A stretch of DNA of 64,000 bases, from contig NZ_NRSD01000002.1 in NCBI RefSeq assembly GCF_016583985.1, forward strand, positions 124,001 to 188,000. The letters run 5' to 3'. Shown piece by piece: positions 8,616-20,143 of this stretch (position 1 is the first letter of the stretch; each line of letters begins with the position of its first letter). Under the pieces are notes generated by a model. It had not been told where the DNA came from. It ran no database searches and saw only the letters and a list, made by a program, of their open reading frames with translations. The position numbers and the translations under genes were made by a program. The stretch is from Thiocapsa imhoffii (GTDB lineage Bacteria; Pseudomonadota; Gammaproteobacteria; Chromatiales; Chromatiaceae).

Positions 8616-9213
8616 AACTGGCTTGCTGCTCGGGTCTCAACGCCGATTCCTTCAGGGAACTCGATCGACGCCGTGATTGAGTCGTCGTGGTCTGGTCCTC
8701 ATCGGTCCCGGCCGACGCGAGCGCGCTCGGAACAGTACGGGCAGGCTCCGCCCATGAGGAGCGGCCAACACGGGTGGATCCGGGTTCGACGAAACCTGGG
8801 TTCCGGATCGAGGCCGTCATGCGGCAGGGGCGCCTTCGGTCGAACTGGTCTGGCGGGATTCAGGACACCGTGTCACACCCCCGCGCCGACTGGTCGTGCG
8901 GCGGATGCGGCATGCTGAATCCCTATGAAGCCTCTGAAGCGGATGCGGAGCAGCGTGATCAGACTGGAATCTATACTTGCACGGGAGACGTCAGTAGAGT
9001 ATTTCACTGAGTGCTAATGTTGTAACAAGTTGTTACGGCCCACGACGCTGACGCTGCGTCACCCACTCAGTGGTAACAGGAAGTATTCCCGTCCCGCTCA
9101 TGTGCGCGCCACGCGGTGGTCGTCTCCTCGCTGACTCGCTATCGGCCCGCGCGCAAGGGCGTTGGATCGTCCAGGTCGGCGTTAACCGAATGCGATGATG
9201 ATGTGCCGAGACG
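8616..9213. other. 598-base region without a convincing gene
   Basis: Two open frames (107 residues on plus from 8687; 120 residues on minus from 8820) have no recognisable domain and biased composition. On the minus strand this DNA lies upstream of the strong terminator at 8569-8615 and includes other small inverted repeats, such as TTCCCTGAAGGAA. It could therefore encode a small RNA or the leader of the TPR gene. On the plus strand a weak promoter-like pair, TTGCAC (8977) and TATTTC (9000) with 17 bases between, precedes ompR. Confidence 0.35.
9022..9036. promoter_or_regulatory. 15-bp palindrome upstream of ompR (candidate operator)
   Basis: The sequence GTAACAAGTTGTTAC is a perfect inverted repeat with one central base, about 180 bases upstream of the ompR start. 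GTAACA-type half sites resemble those bound by OmpR-family regulators, and another GGTAACA lies at about 9071. Autoregulation by the downstream response regulator is a plausible inference but is not shown. Confidence 0.45.
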
Positions 9214-9921
9214 ATGTCTGAGAGACCGATTCGAATTCTCGTGGTCGACGACGATGCGGCATTGCGCGCCTTGCTCGGGGACTATCTCGCCGGAGAGGGA
9301 TACCGCGTCGCCGGTGCCGAGGATGGCCTCGCAATGGATGACTGGCTGTCGGAGCATGAAACGGATTTGGTGATCTTGGATCTGATGTTGCCGGGTGACG
9401 ATGGCCTGACACTGGCGCGCCGATTGCGTGCGCGCACCGATGTGCCCATCATCATACTCTCGGCGCGTGGCGATGACATCGACCGGATCGTTGGTCTCGA
9501 GGTGGGCGCGGACGACTATCTGCCTAAGCCCTTTAACCCACGCGAACTCCTTGCGCGGATTCGTGCGGTGCTGAGGCGTCGCTTTCCCAGTGACGCCGCG
9601 AGTGGGGGCGAGGTGCTTCGATTTGGGCCGTACCGGCTCGACCTGGCACAACGTGAGCTGCGACGCGGCGATGAAGTCATTGTCCTGACCTCCGGTGAAC
9701 TCGAATTGTTACGGATCCTCACCGAACACCCGGATCGGGTGTTGGATCGCGACCGCTTGCTCGATCTTCTGAAAGGATACGAACGCTCTCCCTTCGATCG
9801 GAGTATCGATGTGCAGATTGCCCGTCTGCGCGCGAAGATCGAGCTGGACACGAAACGACCGCGCTACATTCGCACCATTTGGGGCAAGGGTTACATGTTC
9901 ACGCCAACCGGTGAGGCCTGA
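9214..9921 (+). CDS. ompR: OmpR-family response regulator
   Basis: The 235-residue protein has an N-terminal receiver with the acidic pocket DDD (12-14), phospho-acceptor D56 in LDLMLPGDDG, the Thr/Ser switch S83 and K105 in LPKPFNP. A C-terminal winged helix follows, with LTSGELELLRILTEHPDRVL and the terminal hairpin YIRTIWGKGYMFTP. The strong match of both halves to E. coli OmpR and the EnvZ-like kinase immediately downstream identify it. Its stop codon overlaps the kinase start by one base (TGATG). It probably controls porin or envelope genes in response to osmolarity. Confidence 0.93.
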   Translation: MSERPIRILVVDDDAALRALLGDYLAGEGYRVAGAEDGLAMDDWLSEHETDLVILDLMLPGDDGLTLARRLRARTDVPIIILSARGDDIDRIVGLEVGADDYLPKPFNPRELLARIRAVLRRRFPSDAASGGEVLRFGPYRLDLAQRELRRGDEVIVLTSGELELLRILTEHPDRVLDRDRLLDLLKGYERSPFDRSIDVQIARLRAKIELDTKRPRYIRTIWGKGYMFTPTGEA

Positions 9922-11288
9922 TGTCGCGGGCACGCTGGATCCCGGCGACCCTGTTTGGACGCACGCTCTTGACCTTGCTGGTCAGCTTCACCTTGTTCGG
10001 CTGTGTCACCTTCTGGGTCATCGTCACCTATGCGCTCACGCCGGTTGCACAACGCTCGGCCTCGGATCTGGCGAACATCATGGTGTTGTCCGCACGGACG
10101 CTCCACCAGTTACCCGAGGAGATGCGCGATGACTACTGCGCGCGCTTGCGGCGCGATTATCAGATCATGCTGCGCGAGGAGCGGCCATCGACCGATCCCT
10201 CGCATTTCTTCTTTCCCTATTTGCGCAAGGTCACGCAGGCGCTGGAGGAGCGACTGGGCCGGCCCGTGGACATCGTGTCGAGTCTGGACAGCGAGGATCG
10301 TTGGTTCTGGGTTGCGCTCGATGGTCGGGCTGGGAACATCTGGGTTGGCTTTCCTCGCAGTCGGGTCCAGACGCGCCCGATCGAAGGGCTCTCCATGATC
10401 GTGGCGGTGGCCCTGATGCTGATCATTGTGAGCGCCCTGTTGATTGCCGGGCGCATCACCCAGCCATTGAATCGTCTGGCGAAGGCCGCCGAGCAGGTCG
10501 CCCTGGGCTATTCACCAAAGACGCTGTCCGAATCCGGGCCAACCGAACTGGTCAACCTGGCACGCCAGTTCAATGTGACCAGCCGGCGCATCCGTGAACT
10601 GATCGCCAATCGGACCCTGTTGCTCGCGGGCATCTCGCATGATCTGCGCACGCCGCTCACCCGACTGCGACTGGCGGTGGAGATGCTGCCCCAGAACACC
10701 TCAGCGGAGCTGGTGTCACGCATGGAGCGAGACATCGATGAGATGAATGCGCTCATTACGCAGGCGATCGACTTTGGCAAGAGTCTTGGTCCCGGTCAGC
10801 GCGAGGAGGTCGATCTCAATACCGTGATCTCGGATTTGGTCGCGGGGCGGGCGCGAGTGATCTGGCGGGCCGGGCAGCCCTGTCGGGCGCGGGTTGACGT
10901 GATCGCGCTGCGACGCATCATCGGGAACCTGCTAGAGAATGCCTTGCGTTACAGCCAGGAACTGGTCGAGGTCCAGCTCGATTGCCGTCGTGGCCGCTCG
11001 ATCGTCCAGGTGCTCGATCGTGGACCTGGCATTCCCGCGGCGGAGCGCGAAGCCGTGTTTCGCCCCTACTACCGACTCGAGGGCTCGCGTAGCCGCTTGA
11101 CTGGCGGGACCGGGCTGGGTTTAGCCGTCGCCTATCAATTGGCCTTGGCAAACCAGCTCGAACTGCGGCTGGATGCGCGCCGTGGGGGTGGATCCGTTGC
11201 CAGTGTGCGTCTACCGCCGCTCACTCCCGAACGGGATCCCACGGTGATCGGAGGGCAAGCGGTTGACGATCCGCCCGCGGGTGCCTAA
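9921..11288 (+). CDS. envZ: EnvZ-like sensor histidine kinase
   Basis: This inner-membrane kinase of 455 residues has a first membrane segment at residues 17-39, a periplasmic domain of about 115 residues, a second membrane segment at 157-176, and a HAMP region beginning AGRITQPLNRLAKAAEQV. The dimerisation helix has phospho-acceptor H240 in GISHDLRTPLTRLR. The ATPase domain carries the N-box NLLENALRYS, the G1 box DRGPGIP and the G2 box GGTGLGLA. This order and the H-box are those of EnvZ. Translation is probably coupled to ompR through the TGATG overlap. Confidence 0.93.
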   Translation: MSRARWIPATLFGRTLLTLLVSFTLFGCVTFWVIVTYALTPVAQRSASDLANIMVLSARTLHQLPEEMRDDYCARLRRDYQIMLREERPSTDPSHFFFPYLRKVTQALEERLGRPVDIVSSLDSEDRWFWVALDGRAGNIWVGFPRSRVQTRPIEGLSMIVAVALMLIIVSALLIAGRITQPLNRLAKAAEQVALGYSPKTLSESGPTELVNLARQFNVTSRRIRELIANRTLLLAGISHDLRTPLTRLRLAVEMLPQNTSAELVSRMERDIDEMNALITQAIDFGKSLGPGQREEVDLNTVISDLVAGRARVIWRAGQPCRARVDVIALRRIIGNLLENALRYSQELVEVQLDCRRGRSIVQVLDRGPGIPAAEREAVFRPYYRLEGSRSRLTGGTGLGLAVAYQLALANQLELRLDARRGGGSVASVRLPPLTPERDPTVIGGQAVDDPPAGA

Positions 11289-11468
11289 ATTGCCTCGCGA
11301 GTTTCATCGATTCCAGAGGCGATCCGCTGGTCACTTCAGCGGTTCGGCACCACCCTGCGTCCTCGTGGTGCTTGGCCGGCTAACATGGCTCGATCATGGG
11401 CCCTTGGCCTCGGACGATTGGTCCCCCCTGGGGTCATCTTTACCCATCCACGACTCGGAGCACTTGCG

Positions 11469-11933
11469 ATGCTGCAGCCCGGTGACAAGGCCCCCCCGTT
11501 CTCACTCCCTAACGCGGACATGGAACGGGTGACGCTCGATCGGTTTCTCGGGCAGCGGAACCTGGTGATTTATTTTTATCCGAAGGACGATACCCCAGGC
11601 TGCACCATGGAGGCTCTGGATTTCACGGATCTGGAATCCGAATTCGATGCGCTCGCCACCGACATCGTCGGCATCAGCCGCGACACCTGCATCAGCCACG
11701 GGGCCTTTCGTGACAAATATGGCCTGACGGTTCAGTTGCTCGCCGATACCGAAGGCGAGGCGTGCGAGGCCTACCATGTCTGGCGTGAGAAAGAAGTCCG
11801 TGGTGAAAAGCGCATGGGGATCGTGCGTTCAACCTTCATCGTCGATCGCGACGGGGTCGTGCGCCACGCGCTCTACGACGTCAAGCCCAAGGGGCATGCC
11901 GCCGAGATGTTGGAGTTGGTGCGCTCCCTGTGA
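11469..11933 (+). CDS. bcp: thiol peroxidase Bcp / PrxQ-type peroxiredoxin
   Basis: The product reduces hydroperoxides using thioredoxin. The start MLQPGDKAPPF at 11469 gives the usual 154-residue length; a frame extension to 11385 has no homology. Peroxidatic C45 lies in PKDDTPGCTMEA. In E. coli Bcp the resolving cysteine sits five residues later; here that position is leucine. The other cysteines are C74 (SRDTCISH) and one near residue 97, so the resolving step may differ from the model enzyme. The gene stands alone between envZ and a hybrid kinase. Confidence 0.92.
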   Translation: MLQPGDKAPPFSLPNADMERVTLDRFLGQRNLVIYFYPKDDTPGCTMEALDFTDLESEFDALATDIVGISRDTCISHGAFRDKYGLTVQLLADTEGEACEAYHVWREKEVRGEKRMGIVRSTFIVDRDGVVRHALYDVKPKGHAAEMLELVRSL

Positions 11934-12074
11934 GTCCCAAGCCTCCGGCGTGTCCGCCAGCAGTGGCCCGCGGGGCGGCCCGGTACGCGGACGGCTCGGT
12001 TCCAGGACCCCTGGGCGGGAACCGGCGGCCGCCACGCGGTTGAACGCAGGGCGCGCCGCACGCGTCCCCCTAGT

Positions 12075-14465
<2,391 letters not shown>

Positions 14466-14545
14466 GTCGGGCCGGCCTGGGTCTGCGCGGGTTCGGTTCG
14501 TTGACGGCTCGGCGCTCGGCCGCGATGCCACACTGGGCGGAGAAG

Positions 14546-15457
14546 ATGACCCGTTACGCTGGATTCAAGCTACTGATCGTCGATGATCATGCTCACAACC
14601 TCTTCACACTGCGGACTCTGATCGAGAGTCAGATGGATATCGTCGTCCTCGAGGCGACCTCCGGGCAAGAGGCGATCGACCTCACGCATCGCCATCCTGA
14701 TATCGATCTGATCATTCTTGATGTCCAGATGCCGGATATGGATGGCTTCGAGACCGCCTCCATGCTCAAGCTGCGCAAGCGCACGCGTGACATCCCCGTC
14801 ATCTTTCTGACCGCTGCCTTCAAGTCCGAGGAATTCCAGCAGCGCGGATTCGCGGTCGGCGCCGTTGATTATCTCCTCAAGCCGATCGACGACAATCTGC
14901 TGATCAACAAAATCAGTACCTACTTTCGTCTGATCGAAAAGGAGCGTGAACTCAATCGCACGCTCGAACAGGTCGTTGTCGAGCGGACGGCTGAACTTGC
15001 CGAGGCCCGTCAATATCTGATGAATATCCTCGATCATATGGGAGAGGCGCTCTTGGTGCTCGACCCACAGGGAAACATCAAGCTGACCAATCCAGCGGCC
15101 CAGCGCATGCTTGGCTATCGTGGCGAGGACCTGCTCGGCATGTCGATCGGCGATGTCTTCGAGGAGGAGGGCGATGCCGAGGCCGGAGCCTTCATGGGGA
15201 CCTGGCTCGAAGCGCTGATTCGCACCGGTGCCTTGAGTCGGATCGAGGCTCGTTTCATTGCCAGCAACGGGCGTCGCGTGCCCATTCTCTTTTCTCGCAC
15301 CGCGGTGAAGGATGGCGATGGGCGGATCAGCGATATCATCTGTATCGCCAAGGACATGACCGGGTATGCTCGGATCGAGGACGACAGCGCCGAGGCGGAC
15401 ACGTCGCGCCGTCGCGGCAGGCAAGACGAGAACTCGGTAGGAGGAGTACGACGATGA
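14546..15457 (+). CDS. receiver-PAS response regulator
   Basis: About 303 residues. The N-terminal receiver has IVDDHAHN, phospho-acceptor D59 in LIILDVQMPDMDGFE and lysine in DYLLKPIDD. A coiled-coil linker follows (LIEKERELNRTLEQVVVERT), then a PAS domain (ILDHMGEALLVLDPQGNIKL; GYRGEDLLGMSIGDVF) ending DIICIAKDMTGYARIE. There is no output enzyme domain, so the PAS part may bind a ligand or partner. The start at 14546 is preceded by GGCGGAG; 14525 and 14501 are alternatives. The stop overlaps the next ATG (ATGA), which couples it to an ArsR-type regulator. It probably receives phosphate from the hybrid kinase just upstream. Confidence 0.8.
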   Translation: MTRYAGFKLLIVDDHAHNLFTLRTLIESQMDIVVLEATSGQEAIDLTHRHPDIDLIILDVQMPDMDGFETASMLKLRKRTRDIPVIFLTAAFKSEEFQQRGFAVGAVDYLLKPIDDNLLINKISTYFRLIEKERELNRTLEQVVVERTAELAEARQYLMNILDHMGEALLVLDPQGNIKLTNPAAQRMLGYRGEDLLGMSIGDVFEEEGDAEAGAFMGTWLEALIRTGALSRIEARFIASNGRRVPILFSRTAVKDGDGRISDIICIAKDMTGYARIEDDSAEADTSRRRGRQDENSVGGVRR

Positions 15458-15789
15458 GTGAGCGGCCGATCGTGGAGAGCCCGGAGGACGAGAATACCAC
15501 CCTGACCGCCAATGCCTTGAAGGCGATGGCGCACCCGCTGCGTTGGAAGATCCTCTGCTCACTTGGCGACAAGGAGCTCTCGGTCGGCGAGATCGTCGAT
15601 CGCACGGGGACCTCGCAGAGCAATATCTCGCAGCATCTCGAACAACTGCGTAACAAGAATATTGTCGTCGCCCGCAAGGAGGCCAATCGGATCTATTATC
15701 GCATCCGCAACGACCAACTGCTGGACTTGATCGGGATTATGCGTGATGTCCTTTGTCCGGCCAATCTCGACGATCGTTTACCGAAATAG
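15454..15789 (+). CDS. ArsR-family winged-helix transcriptional regulator
   Basis: The 111-residue protein matches the ArsR/SmtB fold: ALKAMAHPLRWKILCSLGDKELSVGEI, then the recognition helix TSQSNISQHLEQLRN, then the wing VVARKEANRIYYRI. The usual metal-binding CxC in the recognition helix is absent; the only cysteines are one in helix 2 and one near the C-terminus, so metal sensing is unlikely. It overlaps the receiver-PAS gene by four bases, an uncommon pairing suggesting the regulator is controlled together with that two-component system. Confidence 0.85.
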   Translation: MSERPIVESPEDENTTLTANALKAMAHPLRWKILCSLGDKELSVGEIVDRTGTSQSNISQHLEQLRNKNIVVARKEANRIYYRIRNDQLLDLIGIMRDVLCPANLDDRLPK

Positions 15790-15864
15790 CGGCTGGTCAT
15801 GGCGCGATCCTGCCCCGGCCAGTCCAGCGCTCCATCATCCCCGCCCCATTCAGGACCTTGACCC

Positions 15865-16716
15865 ATGCTCGATTCCACCAACTGGTTCTCCGAGATTGCG
15901 CCCGAGGACGGTTCCGCCTTCTCGCTGCGGATCAAGACCCGCCTGCACGCCGAGCAGACGCCGTTTCAGCACATCGAGATCTTTGCCACCGATGGGTTTG
16001 GCAATCTGATGGTGATCGATGGCTGCACCATGCTGTCGAGTCGAGACAATTTTCTCTATCACGAGATGATGTCGCACCCAGCGCTCTTCACGCATCCAGA
16101 ACCCAAGCGCGTTTGCATCATTGGTGGCGGGGACTGTGGAACCTTGCGTGAGGTGCTCAAACATCCAGGTGTCGAGCAGGCGGTACAGATCGATATCGAC
16201 GAACGGGTCACGCGCCTGTCTGAACGCTATTTTCCAGAACTCACCGCATCCAATGCGGACCCTCGCGCCGAGTTGCTGTTCGAGGATGGTGTGCGGTGGA
16301 TTCAACGCGCGGAGCCCGGCAGTCTCGACCTGATCATCGTCGACAGCACCGATCCGGTTGGACCTGCTGTTGGACTCTTCACCAGTGACTTCTATGCCGA
16401 TTGCCGACGCGCCTTGGGGGCCGATGGTCTGTTGGTGCAACAGAGCGAATCCCCGCTCTATCATGTGCGGATCCTGACCGAGATGTCCGCTGCGATGCGT
16501 CACGCGGGGTTCCGCGAGATCCGCTCCCTCTTCTTCCCGCAGCCGATCTATCCTTCCGGCTGGTGGAGCGCGACCCTGGCCGGTACGGATCTCGATCCGA
16601 GTCGGTTCCGGTTCGAGGACGCCCGGGCGAAAGGGTTCGAGACGCAGTACTATAACGCCGAGATCCATCAGGCTGCCTTGGCCCAGCCGGAATTCCTCCG
16701 GCGCGCGCTCGGCTAG
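15865..16716 (+). CDS. speE: spermidine synthase
   Basis: SpeE transfers an aminopropyl group from decarboxylated SAM to putrescine. The 283-residue protein has the family motifs FQHIEIF, YHEMMSHPALFTH, the nucleotide-binding IIGGGDCGTLREVLKH, and the catalytic DSTDPVGPA, where the aspartate activates putrescine. PIYPSGWWSATLAG closes the active site. Length is normal. It starts 75 bases after the ArsR gene. It converges with amtB, and the minus-strand terminator of amtB lies between them. Confidence 0.96.
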   Translation: MLDSTNWFSEIAPEDGSAFSLRIKTRLHAEQTPFQHIEIFATDGFGNLMVIDGCTMLSSRDNFLYHEMMSHPALFTHPEPKRVCIIGGGDCGTLREVLKHPGVEQAVQIDIDERVTRLSERYFPELTASNADPRAELLFEDGVRWIQRAEPGSLDLIIVDSTDPVGPAVGLFTSDFYADCRRALGADGLLVQQSESPLYHVRILTEMSAAMRHAGFREIRSLFFPQPIYPSGWWSATLAGTDLDPSRFRFEDARAKGFETQYYNAEIHQAALAQPEFLRRALG

Positions 16717-16803
16717 CGCTCACCAGGCAGCGTCCGCGCGCCTTGCGCGCATTCCGCGGCACACTTCCCGCGTGCCGAGGGTGCGGGTTCTGAACGCCAC
16801 GAG

Positions 16804-16829
16804 AAAAAAAGGGGCCCCAGCGGGGCCCC
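16804..16829 (-). terminator. Rho-independent terminator of amtB
   Basis: On the minus strand, 36 bases after the amtB stop codon, an 8-bp perfect stem GGGGCCCC with a 3-base loop is followed by seven T residues. On the plus strand no T run follows the hairpin, so it serves the amtB direction only. Confidence 0.9.
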
Positions 16830-16864
16830 ATTGCGTTCACAACAGTCAGGCGTTTCAGTTGCCC

Positions 16865-18127
16865 TTAGAGTGCGGCTCCACGCGCTCCAACGAACTCAGG
16901 ATAGGCCTCCAGGCCACACTCTCCGATGTCCACCCCGGAATACTCCTCTTCCTCGCTGACTCGGATGCCCATGATGAGCTTGATGATGAACCAGACGATC
17001 AAGGAGGAGATGAACACCCAACCGAGAATGGTGGCCAGACCGATGCCCTGAGCGGCGAAGCTTGCTTCTGGGTTGGTGATGGGCACGGCCATCAGTCCCC
17101 ACATGCCGATCACACCATGCACCGAAATGGCACCCACCGGATCATCCACGCGCAACTTATCCATGGTGACGATCGAGAACACCACCACGACGCCGCCAAT
17201 GGCGCCAATCATCATGGCCAGCAGCGGTGACGGCATGAGGGGTTCGGCGGTGATGGCGACCAATCCGGCCAGTGCACCGTTTAGCGCCATGGTCAGGTCG
17301 GCCTTGCCGAACAGCAGACGCGCGGTGATGAGCCCAAAGATGGTTCCGCCCGCGGCCGCCATGTTGGTATTGACGAAGACCGCGGCGACGGCATTGGCAT
17401 CCTCAACGTTGGAGACCACCAATTGCGACCCGCCGTTGAATCCGAACCAACCGAGCCAGAGGATGAAGGTTCCAAGTGTCGCGAGCGGCATGTTGGCGCC
17501 TGGAATGGCATTGATCGAGCCATCCTTTCCGTATTTGCCCTTGCGCGCACCCAGCAAGATCACGCCTGCCAGGGCCGCGGAGGCGCCTGCGAGGTGAACG
17601 ATCCCGGAGCCGGCAAAATCACTAAACCCGAGGTCGTCGAGGAAGCCTTCGCCCCATGTCCAGTAACCCTGCAGCGGATAGATGAACCCGGTCATGACTA
17701 CGGCGAAAAGCAGGAATGCCCAGAGCTTCATGCGCTCAGCCACGGCACCGGAGACAATGGACATGGCCGTGGCCACAAAGACGACCTGGAAGAAAAAGTC
17801 GGCCATCCCGGAATAATAGATCTCGCCTTCACTCCCCAGAACATCGTCGAGCGCATTGTCGCCGCCAAACATGAAGCCCCAATCGATATCGGGAATGAAG
17901 CCATTGCCTCCGGCCGGGTACATGATGCCGTAACCGATCAACATATACATGATGGACGCGATGGCGAAGAGTGCGATGTTCTTCGTCAGGATTTCAGCCG
18001 TGTTCTTCGCTCGCACCATGCCCGCCTCGAGCATGGAAAAACCCGCGGCCATCCACATGACCAGCGCGCCCGAAATCAGGAAATAAAAGGTATCAAGTGC
18101 GTACCGAATTTGAATGATGTCTTCCAC
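16865..18127 (-). CDS. amtB: ammonium transporter AmtB
   Basis: This inner-membrane ammonium channel has 420 residues and eleven predicted membrane segments. Recognisable parts are the N-terminal VMWMAAGFSMLEAGMVRAKN, the twin-histidine pore (GSGIVHLAGASAAL and ISVHGVIGMWG) and the cytoplasmic tail. GlnK inserts a loop into the pore to close the channel when nitrogen is plentiful. It is 18 bases downstream of glnK and is the last gene of the porin-glnK-amtB operon. Confidence 0.97.
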   Translation of the reverse strand: MEDIIQIRYALDTFYFLISGALVMWMAAGFSMLEAGMVRAKNTAEILTKNIALFAIASIMYMLIGYGIMYPAGGNGFIPDIDWGFMFGGDNALDDVLGSEGEIYYSGMADFFFQVVFVATAMSIVSGAVAERMKLWAFLLFAVVMTGFIYPLQGYWTWGEGFLDDLGFSDFAGSGIVHLAGASAALAGVILLGARKGKYGKDGSINAIPGANMPLATLGTFILWLGWFGFNGGSQLVVSNVEDANAVAAVFVNTNMAAAGGTIFGLITARLLFGKADLTMALNGALAGLVAITAEPLMPSPLLAMMIGAIGGVVVVFSIVTMDKLRVDDPVGAISVHGVIGMWGLMAVPITNPEASFAAQGIGLATILGWVFISSLIVWFIIKLIMGIRVSEEEEYSGVDIGECGLEAYPEFVGARGAAL

Positions 18128-18145
18128 GTGGAACGCTCCTAGTCG

Positions 18146-19349
<1,204 letters not shown>

Positions 19350-19450
19350 GTTGTTGGCTACCTCATTTCAGAGAGTGGGTCGGCCTGGTTGATGCCTGAA
19401 CCGCAACGTGTGACGTTGCGAGGCCGGGTTACGTCATGTCCTGGTCATAT

Positions 19451-19468
19451 AAGCATGCTTCATGCCAG
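19451..19468 (-). promoter_or_regulatory. sigma54 promoter of the porin-glnK-amtB operon
   Basis: On the minus strand the sequence CTGGCATGAAGCATGCTT matches the sigma54 consensus YTGGCACGrNNNTTGCW with the invariant GG and GC separated by exactly ten bases. Transcription would start near 19441, about 92 bases before the porin ATG. Confidence 0.8.
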
Positions 19469-19532
19469 CGATGACTCCGGTCTGTGCCCAGAGGTTTTTC
19501 GGCACCATGTTGCGCTACAGCAACATCATGCC

Positions 19533-19547
19533 GCGCTATTGTGGTGC
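19533..19547. promoter_or_regulatory. NtrC-binding site, promoter-proximal
   Basis: GCGCTATTGTGGTGC fits the NtrC pattern GCAC-N7-GTGC with one changed base and resembles the strong glnA site of enteric bacteria. Its centre is about 99 bases upstream of the predicted sigma54 start. Confidence 0.7.
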
Positions 19548-19573
19548 GCATTGTTTGGGTCTAGATCCATGTC

Positions 19574-19588
19574 GCACCATAATAGTGC
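19574..19588. promoter_or_regulatory. NtrC-binding site, promoter-distal
   Basis: GCACCATAATAGTGC matches GCAC-N7-GTGC exactly. Its centre is about 140 bases upstream of the predicted start and 41 bases (four helical turns) from the proximal site, a spacing suited to cooperative binding of NtrC dimers. Confidence 0.75.
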
Positions 19589-19856
19589 GGAGAATCAACC
19601 CGGCGGGATTTAGCCCAGCCCATCTCCGCGGTGGGTCGCGCCAGAAACATCAGGCGGTCCTGCGTCTATAATGAAGGGCAGGCGGGCCTGCGCGGGCGCT
19701 CGGCTCAGCGACCTGGGCATCAGGCGGGGCGCTGCTGGCTCAGGTCTCATGCTCGTTCGACGTGACCATCGTGGGCTCGATGGTCGCCATCTTCTCACTC
19801 CCGGCATCCAGTTTGGATGCGGGATCCAACCCCATGCCTTGGAGTCAAGACACCGT

Positions 19857-20123
19857 ATGTTGGACCCAAAACAGCTCGACGATCTTGCACAACGGTTGGC
19901 ATCGGCGATGCCCAAGGGCATCCAGATGTTGCAGGAAGACATCAATCGCAATCTGCGGGCATCGCTCGAATCCGGTCTCGGTCGACTCAACCTGGTGACG
20001 CGTGAAGAGTTCGACGTGCAGTCCGCCGTGCTTGCGCGCAGCCGTGAAAAGCTGGCTCTATTGGAGGCGCGTATCGCCGAACTCGAGCAGTTGCTCATCC
20101 AGACGCAAACGCCAGGAGACTAA
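19857..20123 (+). CDS. ubiK: ubiquinone biosynthesis accessory factor UbiK (BMFP domain)
   Basis: The start MLDPKQLDDLAQRLASAMP at 19857 gives an 88-residue protein of the BMFP family (E. coli YqiC/UbiK); an open extension upstream to 19671 is not conserved. The N-terminal half is amphipathic and the C-terminal half is a coiled coil (VLARSREKLALLEARIAELE) that forms a trimer and promotes assembly of the aerobic ubiquinone biosynthesis complex with UbiJ. It lies 20 bases upstream of comM, as in many gammaproteobacteria. Confidence 0.92.
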   Translation: MLDPKQLDDLAQRLASAMPKGIQMLQEDINRNLRASLESGLGRLNLVTREEFDVQSAVLARSREKLALLEARIAELEQLLIQTQTPGD

Positions 20124-20143
20124 GACGGGCGCCGATTAAGAGC

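Noticed and set aside
8777..8812. Possible tRNA T-arm (GGGTTCGACGAAACC)
   Set aside because: No acceptor stem, anticodon arm or D arm could be placed around it on either strand.
8458..8820. Minus-strand frame of 120 residues through the terminator hairpin
   Set aside because: It reads across the hairpin and T run, has a composition dominated by S, R, T and A, and no recognisable domain.
8687..9010. Plus-strand frame of 107 residues with a zinc-ribbon-like WSCGGCGMLNP segment
   Set aside because: Only one CxxC pair is present, the N-terminal part has no protein-like pattern, and the frame lies across a region with a strong minus-strand terminator. I judge it a chance frame.
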